Positions 36,238 to 46,171 are shown, counted from the stretch's first letter. The stretch: DNA of 64,000 bases from Undibacterium paludis (GCF_022568815.1 NZ_JAKZHX010000008.1:248001-312000), one strand, 5' to 3'. The notes: a model not told the origin generated them from the sequence alone. Made by a program: numbers and translations.

Positions 36238-36683
36238 GGAGGGCTCCTGTTCAGGGTGATGTGATCTGACGAAGAATCAGTGTGCAATACAAAGCCATTG
36301 CAATCAACTAACGGCATTCCCAGATTAGCGAAATAATGTGCTGGCGGTGTTTTGTAACAACATGGCGGTGCAGGGACCATGTACTCCTGACCGAATTTGC
36401 AAAGCAGTGTCGTAGGTTGGGCTGGGCTTTATCGAGCCCAACTCCTGGTCCTTGACTGGTTGATGCCGGTTATTTGTGTGGGTGCTCAAGTGACAAAATT
36501 TTAGCCTATATGACCGGTCACAAGCTGCGATACAGAATCGGTGCGCACGGCGCACCCTACGTAGACCGTAGCCTGTAGGGTGCGCCATGCGCGCCGATGA
36601 AGACAAATTTTCTTTGAAAATTTTTCCCGCACACCCATCGCATTCCGGCATCCATGTAGCAGGTTTTTCCGTTTTCCCACATC
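36238..36683. other. Intergenic region with two palindromic repeats
   Basis: At 36417-36444 GTTGGGCT...AGCCCAAC forms a hairpin. At about 36548-36590 GGCGCACCCTAC...GTAGGGTGCGCC forms a perfect 12-base stem of the GCGCACCCTAC repeat type widespread in betaproteobacteria. The region separates the cupin promoter from the 3' end of the LysR gene. No coding frame is supported. Confidence 0.6.
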
Positions 36684-37586
36684 TTACTCTACAAACTCCC
36701 GCGCCAGTTTCACAAAGGCGTCAACCAGGGGCGCCCGTTCGCCCTGGCGTTGCACCAGCAGCAGGGCGGTGGTGGCGGCAGCGTCCGCAATGGGCACGTA
36801 GCAGACACCTTCCAGATGGATACGCTCGAAAGAAGCCGGCAGGATGGAGATGCCGCAGCCAGCCGCCACCAGGCCGATGATGGTCGATGATTCACCTGCC
36901 TCTTGCGCTACCCGGGGGGCAAACCCGGCATCGCGGCACAGGCCGACAATCTGCGGCACGATGCCAGTTCCGGCGCTTTGCGGGAACAGTACAAAGTCTT
37001 CCTGCGCCAACTCTTTGATGGCAACCTTGCGCCGCGCAGCGAATGGGTGATCGTGTGATAACACCAGCACCAGCCTGTCCTTGAGCAGGCGCGTCACCTT
37101 GAAGGTGTTTGCCGCCATACTGGCCACGCCCCCTGCCGGTGGACGGATAAAACCGATGTCCATCGTCCGCTGGCTGATGGCGTCCAGTTGCGGCTGGGTC
37201 GCCATTTCATGCAGCTTTAAGCTTACCGCCGGGAACTGCTGGCGATAGCGGTTGATGAGCGCTGCAAACAGCGGCGTAAACGGAATGGAGAAGGTAAAGC
37301 CTATACGTAATTCACCAGCCTCGCCGCGCTCGGCGCGCCGGGCCGTCTCACTGGCCTGCTCCGCCAGGGCCAATATGCGGCGGGCATCCGCCAGGAACAG
37401 TTTGCCCGCTTCCGTCAGACGTACCCAGCGTTTGCTGCGCTCAAACAGTTGCGCACCGATGTCGGCCTCCAGTACCTGTATCGCCTGACTGAGCGGTGGC
37501 TGACCGATGTGCAGCCGTTCTGCCGCCCGCGAGAAATGCAGCTCTTCAGCAACGGCGACAAAATAACGCAGATGACGTAATTCCAT
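36684..37586 (-). CDS. LysR-family transcriptional regulator (BenM/YnfL-like)
   Basis: The 300-residue protein has an N-terminal winged HTH (MELRHLRYFVAVAEELHFSRAAERLHIGQPPLSQAIQVLEADIG) and a LysR substrate-binding domain. It is divergent from an YnfM-like MFS transporter gene with a shared intergenic region of about 380 bases, the same arrangement as ynfL/ynfM in Escherichia coli. It probably regulates that transporter. The inducer is unknown. Confidence 0.92.
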   Translation of the reverse strand: MELRHLRYFVAVAEELHFSRAAERLHIGQPPLSQAIQVLEADIGAQLFERSKRWVRLTEAGKLFLADARRILALAEQASETARRAERGEAGELRIGFTFSIPFTPLFAALINRYRQQFPAVSLKLHEMATQPQLDAISQRTMDIGFIRPPAGGVASMAANTFKVTRLLKDRLVLVLSHDHPFAARRKVAIKELAQEDFVLFPQSAGTGIVPQIVGLCRDAGFAPRVAQEAGESSTIIGLVAAGCGISILPASFERIHLEGVCYVPIADAAATTALLLVQRQGERAPLVDAFVKLAREFVE

Positions 37587-37646
37587 GATGCTCAGATGAG
37601 TGATAGGGAAGCTTAATAAATGAATTTTTCACAAAATACACAAGCC

Positions 37647-37887
37647 AGGACATACGCAAAATTGACCCAGACGGCTTTTGTGTCGGCCATACATGCATAC
37701 ATTGCAATGAACACAATGCACCCCCAAAACCGTCATTCCCGCGTGCTTTTAGCGGGAATCCATCGTTGATCAAGCGCGCAGACTTAAGACAGGCGCGGCT
37801 GATCAGGCATGGATACCCGCCTGCGCGGGTATGACGAATTGGAAAGTACGGTAAGCAATAAGCTCTGGGGTGGTATTGCGTCAGCTC
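37647..37887. repeat. Copy C of the dispersed palindromic element
   Basis: The left end AGGACATACGCAAAATTGACC and the degenerate right end (CTGGGGTGGTATTGCGTCAG) frame the core CGTCATTCCCGC...GCGGGAATCCATCG...TACCCGCCTGCGCGGGTATGACG. It lies between the divergent LysR and MFS genes and thus within or near their shared promoter region. Confidence 0.75.
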
Positions 37888-37967
37888 TGCAAGTAAATAA
37901 ATAATCGATTTTTTATATTATAAACGTCAGAGATATATATTGGACAGTATAAATATCCAATCTTAAG

Positions 37968-39275
37968 ATGGCCATGTCGTCACACAGCAAGGCCATCATG
38001 AACAGCACAGCGGTCAGCCACACAACTGGTCATTCAGACAATATCAACACCGGTGTCAGCAAAGGCGGAGCAGGTCTGTCCGCAGTCCCCAAAATCACCG
38101 CAGGCACGCCAGAATTCAGGCGCATCAACCGCGCCATGGTGTTTGGCGGCTTCTCGGTATTTGCGCTCTTGTATTGCATACAACCATTGATGCCGGTGCT
38201 GGCTGCAGAGTTCAGCCTGAGCCCGGCGCAAAGCAGCTGGGTCTTGTCGATATCGACACTGACGCTGGCCCTGTCCCTGGTCATCAGCAGCGCCGTCAGT
38301 GAAAAACTCGGTCGCCAGCCCCTGATGGTGTTTGCCCTGGGCTTGTCCGCCTTCACTACCGTACTGTGCGCCTTTGCCCATAACTTCGAACAACTGCTGC
38401 TACTGCGCGGCATCATGGGCATTGCCCTCGGCGGCATGCCCGCCGTGGCCATCGCCTATCTCGGTGAAGAGATTGAAGCCAAATCCCTGGGCCAGGCCAT
38501 CGGCCTGTATATCGCCGGCAGCGCCCTGGGCGGCATGCTGGGGCGCTTGCTGGTGGCGGTGGTGACGGACCATTTCTCCTGGCGCGTCGCCATGACGGTG
38601 ATGGGGACGGCGGGCCTGTATGCCGCATGGGAATTCTGGCGCAGCCTGCCTGCCGCACGCCACTTCAAACCGGCCAGCCAGGTCTGGGGCACGATAGCCG
38701 GCGGCCTGCGCCTGCATTTTGCTGATGGCGGCCTGACACTGCTGTTTGGTCTGGCGTTCCTGCTGATGGGCTGCTTTGTCAGCCTCTACAACTACATGGG
38801 TTATCGCCTGCTGGCCGCACCCTATGGCCTGAGCCAGAGCAGCGTCGGTGCGATTTCTGTCATGTACCTGCTGGGCATGGGCAGCTCGGTCTGGATAGGC
38901 AGACTGGTGGACAGGGTAGGCCGTCGCGGTGTCTTGTGGATCGTCATGCTGACCATGTTTTGCGGTCTGCTGCTGACGCTGTTCAATGCACTGCCGCTGA
39001 TATTGCTGGGCACCGCCATCTACACCTTCGGTTTTTTCGCTTCGCATTCCGTCGCCAGCAGCTGGGTGGCCCGTCGCGCCACCGCCCCAAAAGCGCTGGC
39101 ATCGGCGATCTACCTGTTCTTTTACTATCTGGGTTCCAGCCTGATCGGTTCCTTCACCGGCATCATGTGGGCCAGCCACGGCTGGCACGGCGTGGTCGCC
39201 GTACTGGGCGCCATACTCAGCGCGGGTTTGCTGATTACATTAAAGCTGCGCAAGCTGGAGCCGTTGGCAGCGTAA
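37968..39275 (+). CDS. YnfM-like MFS transporter
   Basis: This 435-residue protein has a hydrophilic N-terminus of about 55 residues and then twelve membrane helices. MFS motifs include SSAVSEKLGRQPLMV after helix 2 and GRLVDRVGRRGVLW in the second half. Sequence style (YCIQPLMPVLAAEFSLSPAQSSWVLS) is that of the YnfM/arabinose-efflux-like group. A later start at 37998 is possible; neither has a convincing ribosome site. Divergent from its presumed LysR regulator. Confidence 0.9.
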   Translation: MAMSSHSKAIMNSTAVSHTTGHSDNINTGVSKGGAGLSAVPKITAGTPEFRRINRAMVFGGFSVFALLYCIQPLMPVLAAEFSLSPAQSSWVLSISTLTLALSLVISSAVSEKLGRQPLMVFALGLSAFTTVLCAFAHNFEQLLLLRGIMGIALGGMPAVAIAYLGEEIEAKSLGQAIGLYIAGSALGGMLGRLLVAVVTDHFSWRVAMTVMGTAGLYAAWEFWRSLPAARHFKPASQVWGTIAGGLRLHFADGGLTLLFGLAFLLMGCFVSLYNYMGYRLLAAPYGLSQSSVGAISVMYLLGMGSSVWIGRLVDRVGRRGVLWIVMLTMFCGLLLTLFNALPLILLGTAIYTFGFFASHSVASSWVARRATAPKALASAIYLFFYYLGSSLIGSFTGIMWASHGWHGVVAVLGAILSAGLLITLKLRKLEPLAA

Positions 39276-39298
39276 TGTCTCGTGTACGTTGCCCTGGT

Positions 39299-39808
39299 TC
39301 AGGCATGCCCATGCATCAGCCGCATGGCAAGGCTTTGTACTTCTGCCCAGCTGATTCCCTGTTTTTGTTGCAGATACAAAGGGTGATCGCACTCCTGCAA
39401 TTCTATGCAAGGCCGTTCACCGACCGGCCTGGTATGCAGCTTGGCTTTCAAGTGCAGTGTTGTCGTTTCGTAGGGCAGGGCGGATGAAAACCAGGCAAAA
39501 TACGGTGGTTCATTCTCGCGTCCCTGCTCTTCCCATAGCTCATGGGTCCGGACAAAATTCTCTTTGCTCAAGGACACCCAGGCCAGCCAGACAAACATGT
39601 CGTCTGAATCTATGATCGGTATCTCGACACAGCCAAGTACAAAATAATGATCGTCATCGACCATGCATACTTCTGGCGACAGCAGGCAGCGCTGCTCGCG
39701 TTCTGCTTCCGGTATATTAAACCAGAGCTGCGGTGCAGGCGGTCCGTAGCATAAGGGATAGCCTTCATGAAATTCACCACAGGTGGTGCATTGAAAACCG
39801 GCTGGCAT
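39299..39808 (-). CDS. DUF2199-domain protein
   Basis: The 169-residue protein starts with a CxxC motif (FQCTTCGEFHEGYP) that could bind zinc and continues with the DUF2199 pattern (YFVLGCVEIPIIDSDDMFVWLAWVSLS, FAWFSSALPYETTTLHLKAKLHTRP, LYLQQKQGISWAEVQ). No known function. The start at 39808 is preceded by an AGGAGG ribosome site; the frame opens further up at 39838. Confidence 0.85.
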   Translation of the reverse strand: MPAGFQCTTCGEFHEGYPLCYGPPAPQLWFNIPEAEREQRCLLSPEVCMVDDDHYFVLGCVEIPIIDSDDMFVWLAWVSLSKENFVRTHELWEEQGRENEPPYFAWFSSALPYETTTLHLKAKLHTRPVGERPCIELQECDHPLYLQQKQGISWAEVQSLAMRLMHGHA

Positions 39809-39913
39809 GGATGATTCCCTCCTCTTAGCTTGCATCAAAGTTGAGCATGTGCGGGTAATTCACATGTTGATGCAAGCACCTCGTGAACCCGTTGACGTAC
39901 CTTGCCCGTAGCA

Positions 39914-40576
39914 TTAAATCTGCGCGGAGAGTCCAATAAAGTCAGCGAGCATGTGAGCAAACACTACCGGCCACAACTTGCGACTGCGCCAGTAATACGC
40001 CGTAAAGATAACGCCGAAAACAAGGATAGACACTGCACCTACCGGCCCCTGGTAAAGGTGGTAAAGCAGTCTGACCAGCACGCTGATGCCTATTGCCGTT
40101 GATGCCCCCAGTTTGTTGACAGCAGTCATCAGATAGGCCAGGAGGAATGTCTCTTCATACCAGCCATTGATGATGGACATCAACAGTACGCCCGTCATTG
40201 TCGGATGCGATTGCAAAGCCATTTTTTCGATGGGCTCTCGCATATAATGTGCGGCATTAAAGAACTGGCACACGAAAGCCCAGGCCAGGTAAGCCACCAA
40301 CAGTAAAAGGCAGCCAGTACCACTGTCACGCCAGTCTGGCGCAGCTAGCAGAGACTTTAAGGGATAGGCTTGCCAGCGCAAGACCATCATCGCCAAAAAA
40401 GTGAGCACGCATTCTGTTAATGCTATGTTGATCAGGTAGCTATCACTAAACCCGGCCCCACTGGGAAATCCGGCAGAGACAGCCTGCAAGGACCAGTAGA
40501 TGAATATACCAAAACAAATGGTGGTAACGATGATGACTTCTGTTGCACTGGACTGCCGGGCTTGTATTTCTTTCAT
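39914..40576 (-). CDS. CPBP-family membrane protein with a non-canonical first motif
   Basis: The 220-residue protein has about seven hydrophobic segments. CPBP-like motifs are WYEETFLLAYL (E141, E142), RLLYHLYQG and FAHMLADF. The Arg normally found five residues after the first Glu (EExxxR) is replaced by Leu (L146), so proteolytic activity is uncertain. It is unlike the CPBP protein at 21404-22165 in sequence and composition. It may be co-transcribed with the exported protein gene upstream (about 70 bases away). Confidence 0.75.
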   Translation of the reverse strand: MKEIQARQSSATEVIIVTTICFGIFIYWSLQAVSAGFPSGAGFSDSYLINIALTECVLTFLAMMVLRWQAYPLKSLLAAPDWRDSGTGCLLLLVAYLAWAFVCQFFNAAHYMREPIEKMALQSHPTMTGVLLMSIINGWYEETFLLAYLMTAVNKLGASTAIGISVLVRLLYHLYQGPVGAVSILVFGVIFTAYYWRSRKLWPVVFAHMLADFIGLSAQI

Positions 40577-40647
40577 GCGGTATTTTTTTGTGTGAATGTC
40601 GGGGCAGTGCGTGGGTTTGCTGATAATGCCTGAGTGTCAGCGATAGC

Positions 40648-41106
40648 TCAGCGATGGGTATCCTCATGGATTGTCATGACCTGCTTTTGTTCAACAAGCG
40701 GTTGCTCAAAACGGCCTGCGACGATGGGCTCGAAGTTTTCACCTTTGAGCAGGAACAGCCTGGTCTCATGATTCTGTGATTCAACGGATTGCACATTCCC
40801 CAGACTGTAATGCATGAACGGGTCCAGCGGTATGATCAACATCTTCGGCACATCTTTGGCGCTGGTGACCAGGACCTTTTCAACACGGACATGCAAGCGT
40901 ATGGTATTGCGCAAACCCGGCCCGGTCATTTCTTGCCTGCTGGTGATTTTCTTCCCCTCACCATCGATCATGTCGACATCAACGACTTTGCCGGTCAGTA
41001 TGTGATCTGCCTGACTAGCCATTTCTTTCTGTGTGATCTGGAGTGGGACCGATGCCTGGGAGTAGCTGGTGACGAGCGTAAAGATGATGGCGATGATTGA
41101 TTTCAT
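40648..41106 (-). CDS. Exported hypothetical protein, 152 residues
   Basis: I do not recognise a family. A short signal peptide (MKSIIAIIFTLVTSYSQAS) precedes a beta-rich mature domain (HILTGKVVDVDMIDG, NTIRLHVRVEKVLVTS, KMLIIPLDPFMHYSLG, TRLFLLKGENFEPIVAGRF). The strand pattern resembles an OB-like or lipocalin-like small barrel, but this is only an impression. It precedes the CPBP-like gene on the same strand. Confidence 0.65.
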   Translation of the reverse strand: MKSIIAIIFTLVTSYSQASVPLQITQKEMASQADHILTGKVVDVDMIDGEGKKITSRQEMTGPGLRNTIRLHVRVEKVLVTSAKDVPKMLIIPLDPFMHYSLGNVQSVESQNHETRLFLLKGENFEPIVAGRFEQPLVEQKQVMTIHEDTHR

Positions 41107-41290
41107 GACAATGAATGCTTTTGGCTTGCTGCAATGGTGTGTTCAGTATAACAGTTCAGCCAGGCGTAAACTGGCGCAGCGACATAGAACAAGGTCGGCA
41201 CTGAGCTCAAGTGCACAGGGGGGCTGATTTTTATTCGGGCAGACTGTTGGTGTGAGACAGCATGCTTGTCGACATCAGGTGTTGCAGTAT

Positions 41291-42430
41291 TTAGGTTATT
41301 TCATTCGCAGGCATCGCCATTGATAAGCGTTCAGGCAACAGGCACTCGCTCAGCCATAGCGTTGATCGGGATGCCAACGTACTGCCAAAAAGCTGTTTTC
41401 TTAACCAGGTAATCATCGCAGGGACGATGCGGACCATGCCTTCTGCTGCGCAGTGTGTCATCCCCCGCATGAGCCAGACTTGGTTGCCAGGATATTGTGC
41501 AAAAATGGTACTGTCGCGTTGAGGGATGTATTGATCAAGTTCTCCGTTGATGAGCAGCATGGGGGCACAGGTACTTTGTTCGAGCAGGCCCTGGCCCCTG
41601 AGTGAAAAGGCTTGCATGCGTGAATTCAGATCTTCATCATCCGGCATGGCGTCAAGCCCCCAGGCATTGGCGATAATGCCTGGCATACCATTGGGAAGTG
41701 CGCGGGCGAAATCACTGCCAGCATCAAAGACGACAGAAGGTCCGCCAAGATTGACCGCAGCGTCCACAGCCCCGAGCAGGGCAAGTTTGGCTGCCCAATG
41801 ACCACCGAAGCTGACGCCGATGATCGCTTTGCGTCCGGTGGGTGCAAGCGTGGCAAGCAGATCCCGGTAGATGTTTTCCGCATCTGCTGTGAGCGCCATC
41901 CGGTTTTCACCCGTCCCTGGCATGTCCATGGCTGCGACGCGAAATCGCCCTATTTTGGCGAGCAGGTAGGCGAGCCGGTGCAACTCCATCTTGCCGGTAT
42001 CGACGCCGCCTGAGAGCAGAACCAGGGGCTGATCACCTGCGGAAGATGGGGCATACAAATGAATCGGTATGATGCCATCGATAGAGCGTTTGAGCTTGAC
42101 CTGGCGTCGTTCGAAATGAACAGGCAAGCTGCGCATGGCCTTTTCAAAGCAGGCAACCTGACAGCTAAGCGCATGTTCGCGCATGGGGGTGACGATGACT
42201 GGGAACCGCGCCGCACCATACAGCATGGCAGCCCGCAAGAAGCGCCCTTCTGCTTCTGCTTTCTCTGCTTCTCGCAGCCATTCATCAGTCCAGCCACCGG
42301 GGCCTTCATGCCAACTGTCGCGTACTTGGGCCTGTACGCGAGCGATGGTGTTGCGGGGGATGCCCCAACTGGCAAATTGTTGGCTACGCTCCAGAAAAAG
42401 CTCGTCAGGGTCGAGAGGGAAGGTGAACAT
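41291..42430 (-). CDS. Alpha/beta hydrolase (DUF1100/FrsA-like)
   Basis: This 379-residue protein has a helical N-terminal region (to about 115) and an alpha/beta hydrolase domain with nucleophile elbow GVSFGGH (S207), acid D299 in INGELDQYIP and H326 in GMTHCAAEG. The layout matches FrsA/EstA-type esterases that carry an N-terminal cap. No signal peptide. Substrate unknown. Confidence 0.85.
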   Translation of the reverse strand: MFTFPLDPDELFLERSQQFASWGIPRNTIARVQAQVRDSWHEGPGGWTDEWLREAEKAEAEGRFLRAAMLYGAARFPVIVTPMREHALSCQVACFEKAMRSLPVHFERRQVKLKRSIDGIIPIHLYAPSSAGDQPLVLLSGGVDTGKMELHRLAYLLAKIGRFRVAAMDMPGTGENRMALTADAENIYRDLLATLAPTGRKAIIGVSFGGHWAAKLALLGAVDAAVNLGGPSVVFDAGSDFARALPNGMPGIIANAWGLDAMPDDEDLNSRMQAFSLRGQGLLEQSTCAPMLLINGELDQYIPQRDSTIFAQYPGNQVWLMRGMTHCAAEGMVRIVPAMITWLRKQLFGSTLASRSTLWLSECLLPERLSMAMPANEIT

Positions 42431-42641
42431 GCGGCGTTCCGATCGTTTTTGAGGTGATACCAGTCAGGATAATAGCAAAGACGGATGCAATATGGTGGCG
42501 GCTCTCCTTGCCAGACGAGGCCAGGGCAGAGTTTGGACGCCTGGCCTGTATTGATGATGTGCAACAACGTTATGCAATTTTGCGTAACCTCTTGAAAAAA
42601 GTGCGGCGGGAGTGATGGGGCTGCCCAAACAATCACAGGCA

Positions 42642-43319
42642 TCACTCAATTGATAGGGAGCTCACCTCACATCTTGGCCAAACGGCGTGCAGTGCCAATG
42701 ACAATTCGGTAGCCAGGCACGACAGATCATCTGCGGCTGTTTCATGTAAAGCTTCAGCGACGATCAGGGCGGAGGTGGTGGCCTTCTGTACAGCCGAATA
42801 GCCGCTTTGCCGGTTCGACCATCTTCTTGCATGCGCGCGCCCGTGTTGATCAGCAAAAATAATTTCCCCCGCTTCAGGGTTTTCCAGCTTGCCTGAAAAG
42901 GCCTCGTAGGTTTCCCGCCCGGTTGCAGGGCGTACTTCCAATCCGTTCCCGATTTGTTCCGAGTCAAAAACTGCGATGGGGATACCATAGGCAAGCGAAG
43001 CCGTATTGCAAAGATCAACAAGGGGATGCAGGCTGGGTAGCATGCCCTCCTTGCGAAAACGGCGTAACAGCGATTCGGACGCGCACCTGTATTGTGTTGG
43101 TTTCAGTCCCATTTTAGAGAAGGTGCGCCTCCATGCCTGTATTTCGATGAAATTGCCCTCATTTGATTGCGATAGCCGCTCAGAGGCAATGGTGGTGAAT
43201 CTTTGGGATACACTAAAAATGTCCGCAGTAGCGTCAATATGTTGTACATGCAAGGTACGTGTGGATAACTCAGGAAAGGCGGAACGGATGGGAGCCGCAT
43301 AGCGGAAAAAAATACTCAT
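42642..43319 (-). CDS. B3/B4 tRNA-binding-domain protein
   Basis: This 225-residue protein is built around the B3/B4 domain otherwise found in the beta subunit of phenylalanyl-tRNA synthetase. Motifs include KMGLKPTQYRCASESLLRR, HPLVDLCNTASLAYGIPIAVFD, GEIIFADQHGRAHARRW and STRQSGYSAV-like NRQSGYSAVQ. Free-standing proteins of this type are thought to edit misacylated tRNA or act on small amino compounds, mostly by analogy. Monocistronic. Confidence 0.85.
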   Translation of the reverse strand: MSIFFRYAAPIRSAFPELSTRTLHVQHIDATADIFSVSQRFTTIASERLSQSNEGNFIEIQAWRRTFSKMGLKPTQYRCASESLLRRFRKEGMLPSLHPLVDLCNTASLAYGIPIAVFDSEQIGNGLEVRPATGRETYEAFSGKLENPEAGEIIFADQHGRAHARRWSNRQSGYSAVQKATTSALIVAEALHETAADDLSCLATELSLALHAVWPRCEVSSLSIE

Positions 43320-43603
43320 TTAACTAGTCCATGATGATGAGGTCGGATACCTGCTATTTTCTGCCCTGAAAATCCGCTTGTCTTGAACAAAATTGCAGGC
43401 GGAGTATATGCCTGCGGTTTCTGCCCTGGTACTGCCGATGCATCGCTACGGTCAGGAGGATCGCTCATCCCCTCCCGCCATTCGTTCCCCTCAATCGTGT
43501 CCCAGACAGCGCAGACCGTCACTCATCGCAAGGCACTGGAGAACGCCCCGGGCTTTGCTTACAGTGCATGGCGATCAGACTTTATTTGCCAGAAAGGATA
43601 ACC

Positions 43604-44794
43604 ATGCATTCCCCCGTATCAACATCCCCAACAAGCTTGCAGGCCCAGCCTGGGCCTGTGCGTGACTGGGCCGGTTTTGCTTTCAAGCACACCACCCGCC
43701 TGTGGTGGACCGTCACCCTGGCCGCACAACTGCTGTTTGCCGTGACGATTGCTGCATTCTATGGCCGTGCAGCAGCGCGCGGCGACATCGCCGCCTGGAA
43801 CCGTTACATGCAGCATGGCTATGACCGGGGCGATGCATTCGGTAATACCCTGGTGGCGATACACCTGTTGATGGCGCTGCTGGTCATCATTGGCGGCGCC
43901 CTGCAACTGAGCACGACGCTGCGTGCCCGTGCGCCGCGTTTCCATCACTGGCTGGGGCGCAGCTATATTGCGGCGGCTTACCTGATCAGTCTCAGCGGCC
44001 TGTACATGATGTGGGTGCGCGGCACCATAGGCGGGCTGGCCCAGCACATGGGCATGACGATACTGGCGCTGATCATCATGTTCTGCGCAACCAGGGCCAT
44101 ACAGGCCGCTATGGCGCGCAACTTTGTGCTGCACAGGCAATGGGCGTTGCGCCTGTACCTGTCCATGAGCACGGCACTGTTCCTGCGTGCCGGCCTGTTC
44201 CTGGCATTCCTGATACCGGCAGATTATCAGGAAGCCTATGCCATCGTCGTCAACTATGCCCAGTTTGTGCTGCCTTTGACCATGCTGGAAGTTTACTTGC
44301 GCATCAGTCACCAATCCGGCAATGCCAGACGTTACGCCATTGCCGCCAGCATGCTGGTGCTGACCCTGGTGATGGGCGGCGGCCTGGCGGTCGTGACCCA
44401 GGCAAACTGGCTGCCACAGATCAGAATGGCGATGGCCAATCGCCCCGCGCTGACCGAGCAGATCGATGTCACCATCCGTGCCGAAGGCGTTGATGCAGGC
44501 ATTGCGCAATACCGAACATACAAGGCCAACCCGGCAACAGCGGCTGACATCAAGGAGGGCGACATCAACCGCCTCGGCTATCGCCTCATCACCGCCCAAA
44601 AATACCAGGACGCCATCCGCATACTGCAATTGAATGTTGACGCCTACCCGCAATCAGGCAATGCCCATGACAGCCTGGCCGAAGCATATATGCTGGCTGG
44701 TGACAAGGCGAGGGCGGTAGCTCACTATCAGCAATCCCTGCGCCTGAAGCCGGACAATGACAATGCGGTGGCGATGTTGAAGAAGTTGAGATGA
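43604..44794 (+). CDS. DUF2306-like membrane protein fused to C-terminal TPR repeats
   Basis: From ATG 43604 (AGAAAGGATAACC upstream) the protein has 396 residues. The N-terminal 250 hold about seven membrane helices of DUF2306 type (FGNTLVAIHLLMALLVIIGGALQL, RFHHWLGRSYIAAAYLISLSGLYM, FVLHRQWALRLYLSMSTALFLR). The C-terminal 110 hold tetratricopeptide repeats (YRLITAQKYQDAIRILQLNVDAYP, NAHDSLAEAYMLAGDKARAVAHYQQSLRLKPDN). Topology would place the TPR part after the last helix. Function unknown. Confidence 0.85.
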   Translation: MHSPVSTSPTSLQAQPGPVRDWAGFAFKHTTRLWWTVTLAAQLLFAVTIAAFYGRAAARGDIAAWNRYMQHGYDRGDAFGNTLVAIHLLMALLVIIGGALQLSTTLRARAPRFHHWLGRSYIAAAYLISLSGLYMMWVRGTIGGLAQHMGMTILALIIMFCATRAIQAAMARNFVLHRQWALRLYLSMSTALFLRAGLFLAFLIPADYQEAYAIVVNYAQFVLPLTMLEVYLRISHQSGNARRYAIAASMLVLTLVMGGGLAVVTQANWLPQIRMAMANRPALTEQIDVTIRAEGVDAGIAQYRTYKANPATAADIKEGDINRLGYRLITAQKYQDAIRILQLNVDAYPQSGNAHDSLAEAYMLAGDKARAVAHYQQSLRLKPDNDNAVAMLKKLR

Positions 44795-44861
44795 TTTGAG
44801 GGAAGACCTGACAGCTCACCACAGAGGCACAGAGACACAGAGAAAACCAAGAGAAAACCAA

Positions 44862-45098
44862 TAGGACTTACGCGAAATTGCCCAGACTTTTTTGCGTCGG
44901 CCATGCCTGCATCTCATTGAGCACGATACACCCAAAACCGTCATTCCCGCGCGCTTTCAGCGGGAATCCATCATTGATCAACCGAGCAGACAGTAAGACG
45001 GGCGAGGTTGGTCAAACATGGATACCCGCCTGCGCGGGTATGACGAATTGGAAAGTACGGTAAGCTGCAAGCTTGATGGCGGTTTTGCGTAAGTCCTA
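44862..45098. repeat. Copy D of the dispersed palindromic element (most complete)
   Basis: The ends TAGGACTTACGC and GCGTAAGTCCTA are perfect 12-base terminal inverted repeats. The core is CGTCATTCCCGCGCGC...AGCGGGAATCCATC...ATACCCGCCTGCGCGGGTATGACG. It sits within a stretch of AACCAAGAGAAAACC short repeats and is flanked by inverted copies of the CTCTGTGTCTCTGTGGTGA repeat. No open frame. Confidence 0.8.
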
Positions 45099-45235
45099 AC
45101 CAAGAGAAAACCAAGAGAAAACCAATTTGAAATTGGGTTTACATTACCGAATATTTTCTTGCGTATCTCTCGTCCTTCTCTTGAATTTCTCTGTGACTCG
45201 GTGTCTCTGTGGTGAGATTTTTGGTCTAAGAATTT

Positions 45236-46009
45236 TTATGTCCGGTTGATCGACACCCCACCATCAACCAGCATCGCCGCCCCCGTCATGAAGGACGAGG
45301 CATCCGACGCCAGGTACAACACAGACTGCGCGATTTCTTCCGGCTGCGCCAGGCGCTTCAAGGCATGCAGGCTGGCGACCTGGGCCAGCGCTTCGGGCGT
45401 GCCATTCATCTGCTGCGCCATCGGTGTCATCGTGCCGCCAGGCAGGATGGCATTGACGCGTATGCCCTGCGGGCCAAATTCAGCCGCCAGCGCCTGGGTC
45501 AGCCCGACCAACCCCGCCTTGCTGGCCGCATAGGCAGCCGCACCAGGGAAGCCTGCCGTATGGCCGACAAAGGTCGACGTAAAAATCAGCGAACCACCAC
45601 CGCGTTGCTGCATGGCCGGCAGCTGGTATTTTGCACCCAGAAAAGCACTGGTCAGATTGGTTTCCAGCGTGTCGCGCCAGCCAGTTGCAGACACATCCGG
45701 TGTCGCGCCCAGCTCACCCAGGCAACCGGCATTATTGAAGGCGATGTCGAGACCGCCAAATTCCTTCACGGCCAGTTCCACCAGCGCCTGTGCATAAGCT
45801 TCGTCCCTGACATCACCGGCCAGGCAGATAGCCCGCCCGTCTTCTTTGCGGATGTCTGCCACCAGATCCGCCAGCTCTGCCTGCCGCCTGGCCGCAACGA
45901 TGACGCTGGCGCCCATGCGGGCAAACAGCAAGGCCGTTGCGCGGCCTATGCCAGAACTGGCGCCGGTGACGATGGCGACTTTGTTGTGTAGTGAATGGAT
46001 GGTGTTCAC
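45236..46009 (-). CDS. Short-chain dehydrogenase/reductase (classical SDR)
   Basis: The 257-residue protein has cofactor motif TGASSGIG (residues 15-22), NNAG (92-95) and the catalytic S145-Y160-K164 set (TSTFVG, YAASK). It reduces or oxidises a carbonyl/alcohol with NAD(P); the substrate is unknown. It starts at GTG (46007-46009) with AAAGGAC upstream. Monocistronic; no neighbour suggests a pathway. Confidence 0.9.
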   Translation of the reverse strand: MNTIHSLHNKVAIVTGASSGIGRATALLFARMGASVIVAARRQAELADLVADIRKEDGRAICLAGDVRDEAYAQALVELAVKEFGGLDIAFNNAGCLGELGATPDVSATGWRDTLETNLTSAFLGAKYQLPAMQQRGGGSLIFTSTFVGHTAGFPGAAAYAASKAGLVGLTQALAAEFGPQGIRVNAILPGGTMTPMAQQMNGTPEALAQVASLHALKRLAQPEEIAQSVLYLASDASSFMTGAAMLVDGGVSINRT

Positions 46010-46171
46010 GTTTGTCCTTTTCTGTGGTGTTCAACAAGAGCAGGCAGTATTGGTTTTTAGTGTGTGACTGTCTCGCTGCAAACGGACGCGAGATTGTCGA
46101 TGTCTGCTTGGCAGGCAATCAGCCTGCAGGTCTTGAGTCAGATGCAGCCAATCGACGCAAGTCTTTGCGCC

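Noticed and set aside
43619-44653. 344-codon minus-strand frame
   Set aside because: Antisense of the DUF2306-TPR gene, which has membrane helices and TPR motifs; the minus text is Gln/His/Arg-rich without motifs.
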